Assembly: GCF_001311785.1 (NCBI RefSeq)
Contig: NZ_BBBX01000005.1
Coordinates: 41,235-105,234, forward strand
Origin: Lacticaseibacillus saniviri JCM 17471 = DSM 24301
Lineage (GTDB): Bacteria > Bacillota > Bacilli > Lactobacillales > Lactobacillaceae
DNA length: 64,000 nt
Direction: 5' to 3'
In this document: positions 45,037 to 55,712 of the stretch, one piece after another
Layout: each line of letters starts with the position of its first letter
How positions within the stretch are numbered: position 1 is the first letter of the stretch
Position numbers and translations under genes: made by a program
The notes under the pieces: model-generated
What the model saw: the letters and a program-made list of their open reading frames with translations, nothing else
Database searches by the model: none
Told to the model about the DNA's origin: nothing

Positions 45037-46171
45037 TGATTGTCACCTCTCCCAAGACAGGCAGCTCAGATAACTCAGCTGTCTCTGTCAGTTTGAGGTC
45101 ACTGGGCTGTCCATCAATCAACAAGTCTGTGACGTTGACCACGCCAGGCACCGCTAACACTGCCACAATCATTTGAGCCCGATACATCATCAAGCTATAA
45201 GTGCGAGTGCGTGGCAATAACTTTGCCCAGTTATGCCGGACTGATTCAAAGTAGTCAGACAGCACCTTGGTCACAGCGTCAACGAGCTCTTGGGTGCGCG
45301 ACCCTGTCTCGGTTTGGACTGTCATTGTGATTGGGATAGTCCGTGCTGTCGGGGCTACCACAGTCACCTCATGACCGATAGGTGCCATCCCGATGCCTTG
45401 GCCTGGATCATCAGCCGGGTCAATCGCTAACTTAACATCTGTCTGCAATTGTTGACTCGCTGGCATCTCATCATTGTCCAAAATCACGAGCTTAACGGTG
45501 CCGCCGCCTTCCCAGGTTGGATAGACCTGCACTGCGCCAACTGTCCCAAGAGACGCAATCATGTCCTGATAATCGGCAATGTTCCCGCCGTAAGCGCCAG
45601 TCTTGTAGTCATTGAGAATACGTTGACGATAGTCATCATCAGTTTCAGTATTACGTGCTGGAATGGTCATCTCAATAATCTCGGCATAAGCAACCTGGTC
45701 ATTTGGCGAGATAGGTAGGATTTGGCCCAGATAATGATTAGGTCCGTCACCCGCTACTTCTGCGGTTAGCTGAGCTGTGCCATCATCCATGAGTTTAGAG
45801 ACGGCATAAAAATAGGGACTGGCACCAATGCTGGCAAACCGATCCCCAATCTCAACAGGTGTATTAGCACCCTGACTATCTAAAAATTTAGCTGTCACAA
45901 CCGCTTTAGTGGCTTGATAACGTGTTAGTCCTCGCTCTTCACCGCGGTAATCTAGATACTCGCCAGTGGCTGTTTGTGTGTAGCTATCCAAGATGTTGCG
46001 CTGCAATGCAATAACCATTTCAGCAAATGCGTAAGCACTCGGCGCCAATGCGTCGTAGATGATTGAGCCTTCTCGCTTATCAACGCCATCTGGTACGTGG
46101 TCCAGTGCTTGGCTCTTAAAATACTCAAAATCATATTGATCCAGCGTCGCAGCATATTCAATTGGTGTCAT
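45029..46171 (-). CDS. Baseplate J-like protein (XkdT)
   Basis: 380 residues, intact. N-terminal EGSIIYDALAPSAYAFAEM and GEYLDYRGEERGLTRYQAT, central RNTETDDDYRQRILNDYKTGAYGGNIADY, all typical of baseplate J/XkdT. Builds the wedge of the contractile tail baseplate. Confidence 0.93.
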   Translation of the reverse strand: MTPIEYAATLDQYDFEYFKSQALDHVPDGVDKREGSIIYDALAPSAYAFAEMVIALQRNILDSYTQTATGEYLDYRGEERGLTRYQATKAVVTAKFLDSQGANTPVEIGDRFASIGASPYFYAVSKLMDDGTAQLTAEVAGDGPNHYLGQILPISPNDQVAYAEIIEMTIPARNTETDDDYRQRILNDYKTGAYGGNIADYQDMIASLGTVGAVQVYPTWEGGGTVKLVILDNDEMPASQQLQTDVKLAIDPADDPGQGIGMAPIGHEVTVVAPTARTIPITMTVQTETGSRTQELVDAVTKVLSDYFESVRHNWAKLLPRTRTYSLMMYRAQMIVAVLAVPGVVNVTDLLIDGQPSDLKLTETAELSELPVLGEVTING

Positions 46172-46580
46172 GTAGTCACCTCGCTTTCTATGTTCAATTT
46201 GCCAAACTGTGTGTAGACAGTGGCTTTGACTGCCATGACGCTGCTTTCAACAGCCGTGATATCATTGACAATCACTTGGTCGACTCGGTCATCAGCCAGC
46301 AGTGCTTCCGACAACATTCGGCCGACCTCAGCCCGAGCGTAAGGCATTTCCTTACCGACAAGTTCCATCAGGTCATTGCCATATTGGTCACTGTAAATCG
46401 GCCAGACAAAACGCTCTGTGCGCAATATCTTTTCCACTGCCTGTCGCATCGCGTCTTGCCCATCCAACGTGCCAACGTGTCGGACGTGACCATCTATCAC
46501 TTGGTAAGTTAGCGATGGCATTGTGACTTCGGTGACCTCGCTGTCTCAGGGCTTGTGTCCGTCAAAACATAGTCATCCAT
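46168..46580 (-). CDS. DUF2634 (XkdS) baseplate protein
   Basis: 137 residues after repair. DAMRQAVEKILRTERFVWPIYSDQYG-type motif and AEVGRMLSEALLADDRV mark the gp25-like XkdS family. ATG 46580 overlaps the previous stop (TAATG); one base is missing near 46541. Confidence 0.85.
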
Positions 46581-46917
46581 TAGGTCTCACCTTCCGTCTT
46601 TTCTAAAATGTAAAACGACTGTCCGCCGTCGCCGCGGATCATCACCACACCGTCTCCCGGCTTGAGTGACTCATCAATGGTGACAATCTCGGTGCGCTCA
46701 CCGTCGCTCTCACGAGTCCGGTCTCGATAGGTCATCTTGACCTTATGTGATTGGACGTGTAGGCCAAGCGTCAACATGGCCTCTGGCAACACCATTTGTT
46801 GTCTAGTTGGACGGATAGCGGCGCAGTGCTGATGACCTTGCCATAAACCAAATCGGCATATTCGTTGGCTTTACCGCCACGGCTGCCAATCATGCCTAAA
46901 AGCTGTTCACCTGCCAT
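46580..46917 (-). CDS. DUF2577 (XkdR) protein
   Basis: 112 residues after one repair (AAA at about 46796). YADLVYGKVISTAPLSVQLD, then LKPGDGVVMIRGDGGQSFYILEK, as in XkdR. ATG overlaps the XkdQ stop (TAATGG). Confidence 0.8.
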
Positions 46918-47940
46918 TAGACCTGCACCTCCAAATCCATTGTCCAGTTCTTAGGGTCAAACTTATGTGTGACCTTAGTGACGGTGACCTGCCGCTTACC
47001 AACGCCGATATCTGCTAGACTGTTGACCGATAGCCAAAAACTATCACCAACATCAATCTCAAGCGTGCCAAGCGCTGTGATTTTGAGTGAGCGTGTCTCT
47101 TTGTTCTTTTCAGCCAAAATCTGATTAGCCTTGGCCTTCATGGCCGCCGCGTTCATCTTGTCATCCGATACCTTCTCGACAACCTGTAATCGACCCCATC
47201 TAGCAGTGGTCCCACCAACAGACGATTGACTTGTTAGCACCGTGTTCTTGGCTTCGCTGGCGCTGTCAGTAGCGGTGCTAGTCGATTTGCCTTGGTCCTT
47301 CTTCGAATTTTTGACGACCTTAACCACGTTGGCTGCGTCGTCAATTGAGCGATCATAGGACCAATCGGTGAGCAGTGAGCCATCGCCAATCAACAGGTCA
47401 GTCTTTTTGACTGGCATCTTAGCAAGCTCAACCACACCATAGTTATCACGGATAAAAACTGCTGCCCGGTAGCTGACTTGGTCTCTTTGATATCATCTTG
47501 CATCATATCGAAATAGCTCACACCATCCGCCACCTTGGCTGATAACTTATGACTAGATGAGCTGACCACCCGGCTAGTGATACCAGCTAGGTTGCAAACG
47601 GTGCTAAATCGTTGTGAGACGGTACCGGCAGGCCAGACAATCGAGTCTTGGTTTTTAGATAACGTAGTTTGTCATAGGCAGTGATTGAAAACTTTTCGTC
47701 GCCAGAATAGCCAATTTTAAAAATATAGCCAAAGAACACTTTGACACCGTCCCAGCTCATGTGGACCTCATCACCGTTTTGTGGTGTCCAGCCCTCATTG
47801 ACTTCAAGAACATCAAATGTGAGCTCGCCGGCCGCGAAATTGCTGTCTTTAACGTAACTCATGTTAGTAGCCAAGGACTTGATATCCCATTGCTGACTAG
47901 AGCCGCGACTATTAACTGATAGGGTTGTTAATTCTGCCAT
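46917..47940 (-). CDS. XkdQ-like tail protein (late control D-like)
   Basis: 341 residues after two repairs (near 47628 and T/A run near 47457). Start ATG 47940. N-terminal VLEVNEGWTPQNGDEVHMSWD, middle LSAKVADGVSYFDMMQDDI, C-terminal VGDSFWLSVNSLADIGVG and KFDPKNWTMDLEVQV, as in XkdQ/YqbQ. Corresponds to the hub protein gpD/gp27 of other contractile tails. Confidence 0.85.
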
Positions 47941-47944
47941 GTGA

Positions 47945-48642
47945 TCACTTCGCTTTCACAGAGCTTGCTGATACCCAGCCACGAGCAGCACCACTTGTCG
48001 TTGTGATGTGATAAGGCATCTTGGCACCTGTGGCCACGATACTGATTTTTCGTGTGGCATTGTGTTCAGTCAGACCAGGGCCATGCCCAGCACTATCACG
48101 ATAGAGCTGCCCGTTGACAACGACAGTCGAACCACGACCAATCTTGTTGTTTGGCTGAGGCCGTGATTGTCCTTTTTGGGTGTCGTCTTGGCGGGTGTCA
48201 CCTTGATACGCTTAGCCCGATAGTCTCGGTACTCCGTTAATTCAAGCGTAAATGCAAACTCAATGGAATTGCCATCTTTAAAACCAGAATCGAACGAATC
48301 GACAGTTGCCAGCAGATTAATCTTTGAGTCTGATAACACTACCCGAACCGGCTTCTTGGCGTTGGCCATACGATCTAACCAATTGATATATTCTTGCCCG
48401 TCATCAAACAGGTTATCACCCGTCGTCCAGTAGGCGTCTGACATGACAATTGGGATTGTAGATGTGATTGATAACGTCTTGAGCTTGCGGTCGGATAACC
48501 GTTTAATCTCGCCCAATCCGATAACCGTCACCGACTCACCATCAATTTCGGTCTTGATCATGAGCTCCTTTGGATTAACGGGTAGCTCCATTGTAAAGTT
48601 GGTGCTATCGGTGATATAAAGCCCCATATGGGCCATAGGCAT
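47945..48642 (-). CDS. XkdP-like tail protein with SH3-like C-terminus
   Basis: 232 residues after one repair (A run near 48172). N-terminal 150 residues match XkdP (NFTMELPVNPKELMIKTE...NLFDDGQEYINWLDRM). In place of the LysM domain usual in XkdP the C-terminus is an SH3-like unit (GQLYRDSAGHGPG...GWVSASSV). ATG 48642 with SD AGGAGG. Probably binds peptidoglycan or the hub. Confidence 0.75.
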
Positions 48643-48650
48643 CAATCCTC

Positions 48651-51600
48651 CTAACTGAGACCTGCATTAGCGCGGGCCACAAGATAATCTTCAATTTTTG
48701 CACAATAGATTCAGCGTCTTCTGCCGTTGCACCATTAACCACAATGGCACCAGGTTGGACGTTGACTGTGCTTGAACTGTTTTGGCTAGTTGTGTTGGTT
48801 GTTGTGCCAGCACCACCTAAAAGTCCGCCAGTCGCATACTGCGGCGTTGTGGACGGGCCAGTAACCCCAATTGAGCCGTTGCCAAATCCAGGCGAGTTAA
48901 GAGCGCTCATCTGGTTGGCTGCGCTAAATGCCGCGTTTGATAATTGCGTCCCAGCTGCAGCAACTGCACCAAGCTCATCAGTCATCCCCTTGGCAGCACC
49001 GAGAGTCATAAAGCCCCCGATTTCTGCGAATAATCGAGATGGTGAGTGAATCTTAGCAGCAGCACGAGCAGCCTTATCAGCCTGAGCTACTAAAGCATTA
49101 GCGGCAGCAGCAACAGCACCGACTTGAGACCGCATCCCAGCAGCAAGACCAGCACCAATCATGGCGCCAGCGCTCATCGCAGCACCAACAGCGCCATGAG
49201 CACCATTAGCAGCCATCATGCCGAGGGCCAAGCCAGCACCTGCTGCGCCAGCAGAACCGGCACGAACACCATTGATAACAGCCTGGGCTAAAGCGGTCCC
49301 GGCAGCACCAGCAGATCCAGTGCCACCACGGAAGGCATTAATCAATCCTTGAACAGCATTGCGAGCAAGGTCGCCAATAGCACTCAAACCTTCTTTGACC
49401 ACGCTGACGGCGCTAACCATAGCCGCTAATGAGCTTGCGGCAGATGCAGCATTAGATGCAATGCTTGAAACGGCGCTGGCAACTAACTTAGTAGCACCAG
49501 CCAACGCCAGCATGCCGGCACTAGCAACCAGAGCAGCACCACCGAGAACGGTCAAACCTGCACTGGCAAGTAACGCCATAGTCCCGACGAGCATCAATCC
49601 GGCCATAGCCATCATTGCGCCCATCATGACCATCATCAATCCCATCATGGCCATCATACCACCGACCATAATCATCATGAGACCGGCAAAGGCCATAACT
49701 GCCATGGCAAACACAAGGACAAGTCCCATCATCGCCATCATGGCACCCATCATCACCATCATGAGACCCATCATCGCCATCATTCCGCCCATCATGACCA
49801 TCATCAATCCGGTAAACGCCATGATTGACATCGTAAATACAAGCAGCAGTCCGACCATAGCCATCATGCCACCGACCATCACCATCATTAATCCGACCAT
49901 AGCCATAAGCCCTCCAGCCATGACCATCATCAGGCCAACCATAGCGACCAGTGACATAGCGCCTAATAACATCAGACCCATGCCAGCTATTAGAGCCGCA
50001 GGGCCTAAAAGCACAAGTGACAATGACAACATCATCAGGTTAATGGAGGCTTGTAAGCCATAAGTAGCAGCCAACTGTAAGGCAACGCCCAACAGCAGGA
50101 AGCCAACACCGGCTAACATCACACCGACACCTAACAGCAGGACACCTGCCCCGATCATTAAGATGGTCGCGCCAAATGCCAACATTGCTGGAATCGCAGC
50201 CGTTAGCGCACTGCCAAATACAGCGAAGACGACGACAAGGCCAGCGATGACCAACCCAAATGCTGCCATTGCAATCGCACCCTGTGTTCCTGTTGCAGCA
50301 AGTGGTGCCATAGCTAAGGCCATGATTGACACAGCCACACCAAAGATGAGAATACCAGCAGCGCCAGCACTCAGCTTAGAGGCCATGAGCCCTAACACGA
50401 GGCCAAGGCCACCGACAACCGCACCAAATGTGGCCATGTTGGCAACTGCGTTTGGACCGGCATTAGCGATGCCTTCCATCGATTTCGCCAGCAAAGCGAG
50501 ACTGGCAATAACCAGAGCCACACCAGCCATCTTGATCGTGAAATTAACGCCCTTGCCAATCATCTGCTTAAACGACTGCATCTGGCCGCCCGCTTCACCG
50601 ATTTGCTTTGAAGCACCACCTAACTTGCCAGCAGTTTTGCCAAACTTGCCGATAGCGCCGCCGACCGAATCAAACACGCCGGCTACCTTGCTGACGGCCT
50701 TAAACGCGACAAACGCCACGGCTACACCAACTAATGCTTTGGCCAGCACGTTAAGTGTCCCAGGGTCGAGACGGCCTAATGCGTTAAACAGCGCAATAAC
50801 ACCGGCAACTACTAGTCCTTTAGTGTTGGTCTTGAGAATGGCGAATGCACCACCAATCAGCGAAATCGTACTTGGGTCAAGTTTTGCCACCACTTTAATA
50901 AGTGATGCAAAGGCGTCAACGACACCAGTCAATGCCTTGCCACCGATTTGGCTAATTGCATTCTTGATGGCTTCGATTTGCTTTGGGCTGAGTGACCTTA
51001 AATAACCAGAGAACTCGTTCATTGCTGTTGCCACTGCGCTCATAATTGAGCCTATTGCTTTGGCTGCGGCTGCGATTGGATCTAACGGCTTGCCGCTGAT
51101 GCTCATTGCATTTTTAACCGAGCCAAACCCATTCTGTAGTTCCTTAAATGCATTGCTTAATTCTTTGGTAGCCCCGGTCTTGGCCAAGTCGGCTTTAAAG
51201 TCTTTGACGGCATTTTGCATCTTGTCAAAAGCGGCGAAAGCCTTATCCACCATGGCGTCGAAATTAATCTTGCCGATAACATCCGTCAGGCCAGATACCG
51301 CCTTGATGCCGACCTGGCTCATCCTATCGAACGACCCTTGCAGCTTGTTGGTGACTGTTTCTTTGAGCCCATCGACCGCTTGACCGACCGTCTTAAACTT
51401 GGTTGCCATCTGAGCAAACGCAGGCGACGTACCAGCCTTAGTGACAGCGTTAAAGAAGTCTTGCGTCTTAACAGTGCCGCCTTGAATATCACTAACTAAT
51501 TGGCTCGTAGACTTACCCATCGCTTTAGCAACCGCAGCCATACCAGCTGGTGATTGTTGCAGCATGAGTTTAAAGTCAGCCCATTGGACCATCGGCAAAG

Positions 51601-52108
51601 CAGCCATTTGAGTAGCTTGCGTGGATAAGGTCTTCATGGCCTGTGCTGGGTCTTCTGATGCAGCGGCCAAACCACCGAACCCTTTAACTAACTGTGTGGT
51701 GTTTTTAGTACCAACAGCCGCTAACTGGCTATAAGTCGAAGCCATATCAGACGCCGAGTAGATGGTCGCTTGAGCGAAATCTTGTAACTGGCCCTTCACC
51801 GAAGCTATTTCTTTAGGGCCCTTGCCAAGGTTTGACATATTGCCTTCAAATGTTTGCCACGTCTTGCTAGCAGAGTCCAGGTCACCAACAAGACCGGTGA
51901 TAGCTCCCTTAGCAGCGCTAATGCCGGCGGTGATACCATTACCAATCACTTGGGCACCAAGCATTGATTTAAATGGATTGCTCATATTGGCCATTGTCTT
52001 GCTAAAGCCGGACATCTTACTGGCTGAACCGCCAAGCCCGCTATCCAGTTTATTGAGTACGCTACTAAAACGATCCTCAAGCACAATAGCCGAGCGAATT
52101 GTTGCCAT
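48651..52108 (-). CDS. Tail tape measure protein
   Basis: 1152 residues after one repair at the T run 48695-48699, which gives the stop TAG at 48653. N-terminal TMP domain (FEGNMSNLGKGPKEIASV...AALPMVQWADFKLMLQQSP), a helical stretch, then from about residue 480 a very hydrophobic Ala/Gly/Met region. Residues 711-878 hold twelve 14-residue repeats (see separate entry). C-terminal KIHSPSRLFAEIGGFMTLG is the usual C-terminal signature. Sets tail length and is ejected with the DNA. SD AGGAGG. Confidence 0.93.
49475..49978 (-). repeat. Twelve in-frame 42-base repeats in the tape measure gene
   Basis: Exactly 12 units of 14 codons. Each unit starts Gly-Leu (last: Gly-Met). Most read like GLMMVMMGGMMAMM; units 1, 4, 7 and 10 instead read like GLVLVFAMAVMAFA. 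So the array also has a 42-residue (126-base) super-period of one B-type unit and two A-type units. Confidence 0.9.
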
Positions 52109-52130
52109 AGGTTACCTCCTTTCTCAAAAA

Positions 52131-52173
52131 TAAAAAAGCCAAGGTCAACGCCTGTGTGAGCGCGCCTTGGCTT
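52131..52173 (-). terminator. Hairpin with T run between tail chaperone and tape measure
   Basis: Perfect AAGCCAAGG/CCTTGGCTT stem followed on minus by TTTTTTATTTTT. It overlaps the end of the chaperone frame-shift extension and lies 22 bases before the tape measure start. Confidence 0.65.
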
Positions 52174-52342
52174 CTGCTTTCTTCTGTTCCTTTTTCTCTT
52201 GTTCTTGACGAATATCAATCCCGGCAACGACCATTGCTTTCTCTTTCACACTGAGTGCTAGCCACTGGCTTGGCAGCCAATGATACTCATTCATTGCGTA
52301 AAAGTAATACTCAAACTCGGCACCGTCACCGGACTTAATTAG
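52145..52342 (-). CDS. Tail assembly chaperone, -1 frame extension (GT)
   Basis: Open frame in -1 relative to the chaperone gene, entered at the slip site A-AAA-AAC (52342-52348). It adds about 65 residues (LIKSGDGAEFEYYFYAMNEY, then a charged Glu/Lys/Arg helix). It has no start codon or SD of its own. In most tailed phages the chaperone G and its frame-shift product GT are made this way. The basic tail would bind the tape measure. Confidence 0.6.
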   Translation of the reverse strand, partial: LIKSGDGAEFEYYFYAMNEYHWLPSQWLALSVKEKAMVVAGIDIRQEQEKKEQKKAEAKARSHRR

Positions 52343-52755
52343 TTTTTTACTTCGTCACGAACGTTATCAAACTCGTCAGCATCAAAGCCGCTCAACGTTG
52401 AACTTGTTGGCCTAATTCGACATATTCACCGGCCAACAGCATGTTTTTGATGGTGCCTGCTGGGTCGGCTACGGTGTCCCAAGATTCTTGGAGCTGAGCA
52501 TTGTTAGGGTCTGGACTAACCAAGGCTGCGACAATCAACCCATCAGAAAACTTGTCCTGATCAGTTTCAGCGGTCATGACGCCGGCCCGGTTACGCACTT
52601 TGCGAGTGGCGGCCTTGCGCACATTGTCCATCTCTTTTGAAGTCAGTGCCCGAATGATAAATGGGTCTTTAAAAACGCTTGAAGTGGACCTCTTTATTGG
52701 TCTCAACCGGTTCCACATTTTGAGCTAAAAAGTTTTCAATTGATTGTTGTGCCAT
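52339..52755 (-). CDS. Tail assembly chaperone G (XkdN-like)
   Basis: 138 residues. ATG 52755 (MAQQSIENFLAQNVEPVET), then RFKDPFIIRALTSKEMDNVRK, matching XkdN. Two breaks need repair: A run near 52671-52675 (one T too many on the coding strand) and AA near 52396 (one T missing). Ends GTA-AAA-AAC-TAA, the slip site for the GT product. Confidence 0.78.
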
Positions 52756-52771
52756 TGATTAAATCCTCCTA

Positions 52772-53259
52772 TTATTCGGCGCTGTTGACGCCTGCGAATG
52801 CATTGACAAGCTGCGTGTCGTCAAACGTAAAGTCAGTTTCCCAGTCGAGAACACCGTCATCAGAGTTCAGATTTAACACTGGGATTTCATCCAAGTTGAC
52901 GTCCTTGAGCAGGATTGTCTGTTTACCTGTGCGACTAGTTGTGTCTTCGATTGTTGACGTGATATCAAAATACAGATCGGATTTCCCGTGTGCAAAGTCG
53001 AGGCCATACTTGACCCAGTTTGAGTTGATTAAGTAGCCTGACAACGTGCCAGTGCCCTTCATCGATGTAGTCTTGTTCTTGGTAATCCGTGAGCCGATAA
53101 CCTGGACTTCTTCCTTGTTCTTTTCAAGCTTGGCAGAGAGTTCCTTGAGTTCAATCAATGGGATGTTTTGGTCATTGATTGTGGCGAAACGGTACCTTCT
53201 TTTGAATTGATTGTGTCACGAGCGGACAACACATCAGAGATCGTTTGTAATTCAGCCAT
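52772..53259 (-). CDS. Tail tube protein (XkdM-like)
   Basis: 162 residues after one repair near 53189 (one T missing; restores GTVFATINDQNIPLIELKE). KGTGTLSGYLINSNWVKYG and TSRTGKQTILLKDVNLDEIP are typical of XkdM tubes of contractile tails. Directly follows the sheath gene. Confidence 0.88.
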
Positions 53260-53271
53260 GTTTTACCTCCT

Positions 53272-54672
53272 TTAAACCGTCATGGTCATGTAAAGCTTTT
53301 CCATCGCGTCCGTTGGTGTGAATGCCAAGTCGACAATGACTTGATCTGGTTCTTCGCCTGCTCGAACATCGATGTCATCAGCCACGAAATCAGCGATAAC
53401 GCCTTGGTCTTGGAGACCAATTAAAAAGCTGACCCGATTAGACTTAAACAAGTCTCGGCCAGCTGCGTTGTTGGTGATTTTCCCGATAAAGCTCGATTCA
53501 AATGTTTCCTTGGTATCTTCGGCGATAGTATCTAAAGCCCGAATGATACGGTTCTTTTGCAAGTCGGACCGCTTGTCATCCGTGAATGTGTGGAGTGAGT
53601 TGATATCTTGCTCAATCACAACAACCCCATCGTTGCGTTGCGTAAATACCAACTTGCCGGCGTTCAGCGCTGCAATGGTGTTGTCATCGTTGAGCTTGCC
53701 AGCGACACTTGCGGCGTTTTGATAAACGGCATAGGTGAGGCTTTGATTAAGTGCCACGGCGGCAGATGCAGCAGCCACATAAACGGCAGCAACAGCAGGT
53801 GATAACTCGGTGCCGTCACTTAAAATGACGCCATTGGCAACTAATGTGATGCCTTCATAGTCAACTGACAGTGCAACGTTATCAGGGATAACCAGTGTCA
53901 CCTTCTTACCGACTTCTTCACGCAAACGAGTAACTGCGGATACCATCAGCTTGTGCAATGTGATATTGGCGTCAGGTGTGATAGCCAGCACATCAAAGGC
54001 TGTGGTTTCGATAGTGTCGATAACGTCGGCGATTGTGGTGTCGTCAGACCCAGAGCCCTTAGCAGTGGTTCCGCCGGTCAATGTGGCTGTTGTGGTAGCA
54101 ACGAGCTTGTCTAACAAGTCCTTGCCGTCGTCTGCCTTAGCTGCATCAGTCACCGTCACATCCACGTAGTCATTTGAGACCAGTTGACTAGCAGTGGCGA
54201 CCACTTGGCGATTGACTTGTTCGGTGCCGAAATAGGTCACGACTGTCACTTGAGGTGTAGTTGGGTCCTTAATCACAGTGATCTTGATTTCGTTACCCTT
54301 GAGACCGCCATACTTCGCCTGAAATGTCCATGGCAATGATGGGTCTTCATAGGCTGCCTTAGCGCCCTTGTTGACGTTGTAATACAGAACAGCATCCGTT
54401 ACTCGGAACGCTTCACGCAGTCCCAAGAACGTCAGATTAGCGCCGGTAAAATCTGTGAGCGTGTAAATATCGGTGCCCAGCACTTTTTTCAAGTCACTGT
54501 CTGCGGTGAGACTAATCACGCCGTCCTTTCCCCATTCAGCAGCACTCTTAGCGAGGTAGAGCATTAATCCCCGACTAGCACGCGTTGTCGCTTGCTTACG
54601 AGTTGGCGCCTTGACGTTGATGTAAGCACCAGGGCGGCGCTTGTTTAACTTAGTAAATGTGCCTCCAGCCAT
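53272..54672 (-). CDS. Tail sheath protein (XkdK)
   Basis: 466 residues, intact. N-terminal RRPGAYINVKAPTRKQATTRASRG-type motif, central LTDFTGANLTFLGLREAF, C-terminal NRIIRALDTIAEDTKETFE and the end strand VDLAFTPTDAMEKLYMTMTV. Presence of a sheath proves a contractile tail. Confidence 0.95.
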   Translation of the reverse strand: MAGGTFTKLNKRRPGAYINVKAPTRKQATTRASRGLMLYLAKSAAEWGKDGVISLTADSDLKKVLGTDIYTLTDFTGANLTFLGLREAFRVTDAVLYYNVNKGAKAAYEDPSLPWTFQAKYGGLKGNEIKITVIKDPTTPQVTVVTYFGTEQVNRQVVATASQLVSNDYVDVTVTDAAKADDGKDLLDKLVATTTATLTGGTTAKGSGSDDTTIADVIDTIETTAFDVLAITPDANITLHKLMVSAVTRLREEVGKKVTLVIPDNVALSVDYEGITLVANGVILSDGTELSPAVAAVYVAAASAAVALNQSLTYAVYQNAASVAGKLNDDNTIAALNAGKLVFTQRNDGVVVIEQDINSLHTFTDDKRSDLQKNRIIRALDTIAEDTKETFESSFIGKITNNAAGRDLFKSNRVSFLIGLQDQGVIADFVADDIDVRAGEEPDQVIVDLAFTPTDAMEKLYMTMTV

Positions 54673-54857
54673 TACAACAGGCCTCCTTTAAACTTTTTGA
54701 TCGTGTCTTCGACTTGCTTAGCCGTGTAGTCCTGGCCGTCTTCGAGCGCAGCATTTAAGATGTCACGCTGATAACCAGCCAAGCTTGGGCTGTTAAGCAG
54801 ATCTTCTTTGGTGTAGGTCGCTGACTTTGGTGTAGCGGCCTTAGTTGTTTCTGCCAT
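54672..54857 (-). CDS. Small phage protein, 61 residues
   Basis: KEDLLNSPSLAGYQRDILNAAL then EDTIKKFKGGLL; a short helical protein commonly found before the sheath gene in LAB phages. Its middle resembles a small helix-extended-helix fold. Shares its last base with the sheath start and begins inside the 3' end of the upstream gene. SD AAAGGAGGA. Confidence 0.65.
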   Translation of the reverse strand: MAETTKAATPKSATYTKEDLLNSPSLAGYQRDILNAALEDGQDYTAKQVEDTIKKFKGGLL

Positions 54858-55259
54858 GCTTTATTCCTCCTTTAAATTCCATCTCGTTTTGCACCGGTTC
54901 GTGATTCACTATTACCACCCGAACGTTGAGGTCGAACGTAAAGCTGAGCGCGTCATTCTGGACTTCAAGCTGCCTGTTCATTAGCTTTGCGTAATTTGGT
55001 ACCTCAATGAGATAAGCCATCAACTCTTCGGCCATCTGATCTAACGCAGCGTGTGGCTTGCTATCGGGCGGGAAGTAAACCAGCTGATAGCTATAACCCG
55101 CTGTCGATAGTCCATAAACTGGCCATTGTCAGTAACGCGAATCCGGTGCAGATAAAATGAGGGCAAACTAAAACCGCTCGCCTGATTCTCTCGATAAAGC
55201 TTGAGGTCAGGCCAACGGTCTTTGATGGTTCGTGCTATTAAGTTCGTAATATCTTCCAT
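54841..55259 (-). CDS. Tail terminator / DUF6838-type protein
   Basis: 139 residues after one repair near 55099 (GGG to GGGG, giving RGYSYQLVYFPPDSKPHAAL). LIARTIKDRWPDLKLYRENQ at the start is typical of the tail terminator family that caps the tube near the head in Xkd-type phages. Ends within the SD of the next gene. Confidence 0.7.
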
Positions 55260-55263
55260 GCAA

Positions 55264-55704
55264 TCACCCGAATGCTTTTTGCAGCACTTTGTCTATTTCT
55301 GGGCTGATAATCTTGTCGAGGTTCGACTGCAGATCGGCTTCTGTGGACTTTAGCATGTGCTTACCTTCAACCCAGCTTGCTTTTAGACGCTTGCCAATTG
55401 CTGGTACATAGAGACCAGGTGTCTGTCGATGGCCTTCTTCCACAAAGGAGGCATACTCTTTCGGGTTGATAACCACAACCGAGAATGCACCACTTGAGTA
55501 GTGTGAGCCTTCAATTGACCACGCTCTTCGCAATCCCCCAGTGTCAACAGGTGTGCGTTGCTTGACTTCACGTAGGATATATTCAGCAGCCTTTTGCAAC
55601 GCAGACTCAATGCCGCGCTTGACTTCGCCACTATCGACTGTGCCGTGAACTCGCTTAGCAAAGGCTTGAAATTCAGCGTCCTCGATGTGTCCCCATCCAG
55701 CCAT
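55264..55704 (-). CDS. HK97 gp10-family neck protein (XkdI-like)
   Basis: 146 residues, intact. LREVKQRTPVDTGGLRRAW is the hallmark, followed by NPKEYASFVEEGHRQ. Head-tail joining protein. Confidence 0.88.
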   Translation of the reverse strand: MAGWGHIEDAEFQAFAKRVHGTVDSGEVKRGIESALQKAAEYILREVKQRTPVDTGGLRRAWSIEGSHYSSGAFSVVVINPKEYASFVEEGHRQTPGLYVPAIGKRLKASWVEGKHMLKSTEADLQSNLDKIISPEIDKVLQKAFG

Positions 55705-55712
55705 GTAATCAC

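Noticed and set aside
49359..51005. Long open frames on the plus strand opposite the tape measure gene
   Set aside because: They mirror the Ala/Met-rich repeat coding of the minus strand, have no SD and no family features.
48651..52108. The 42-base repeats as a CRISPR array
   Set aside because: Units are contiguous and in frame with no spacers; they code a regular protein repeat.
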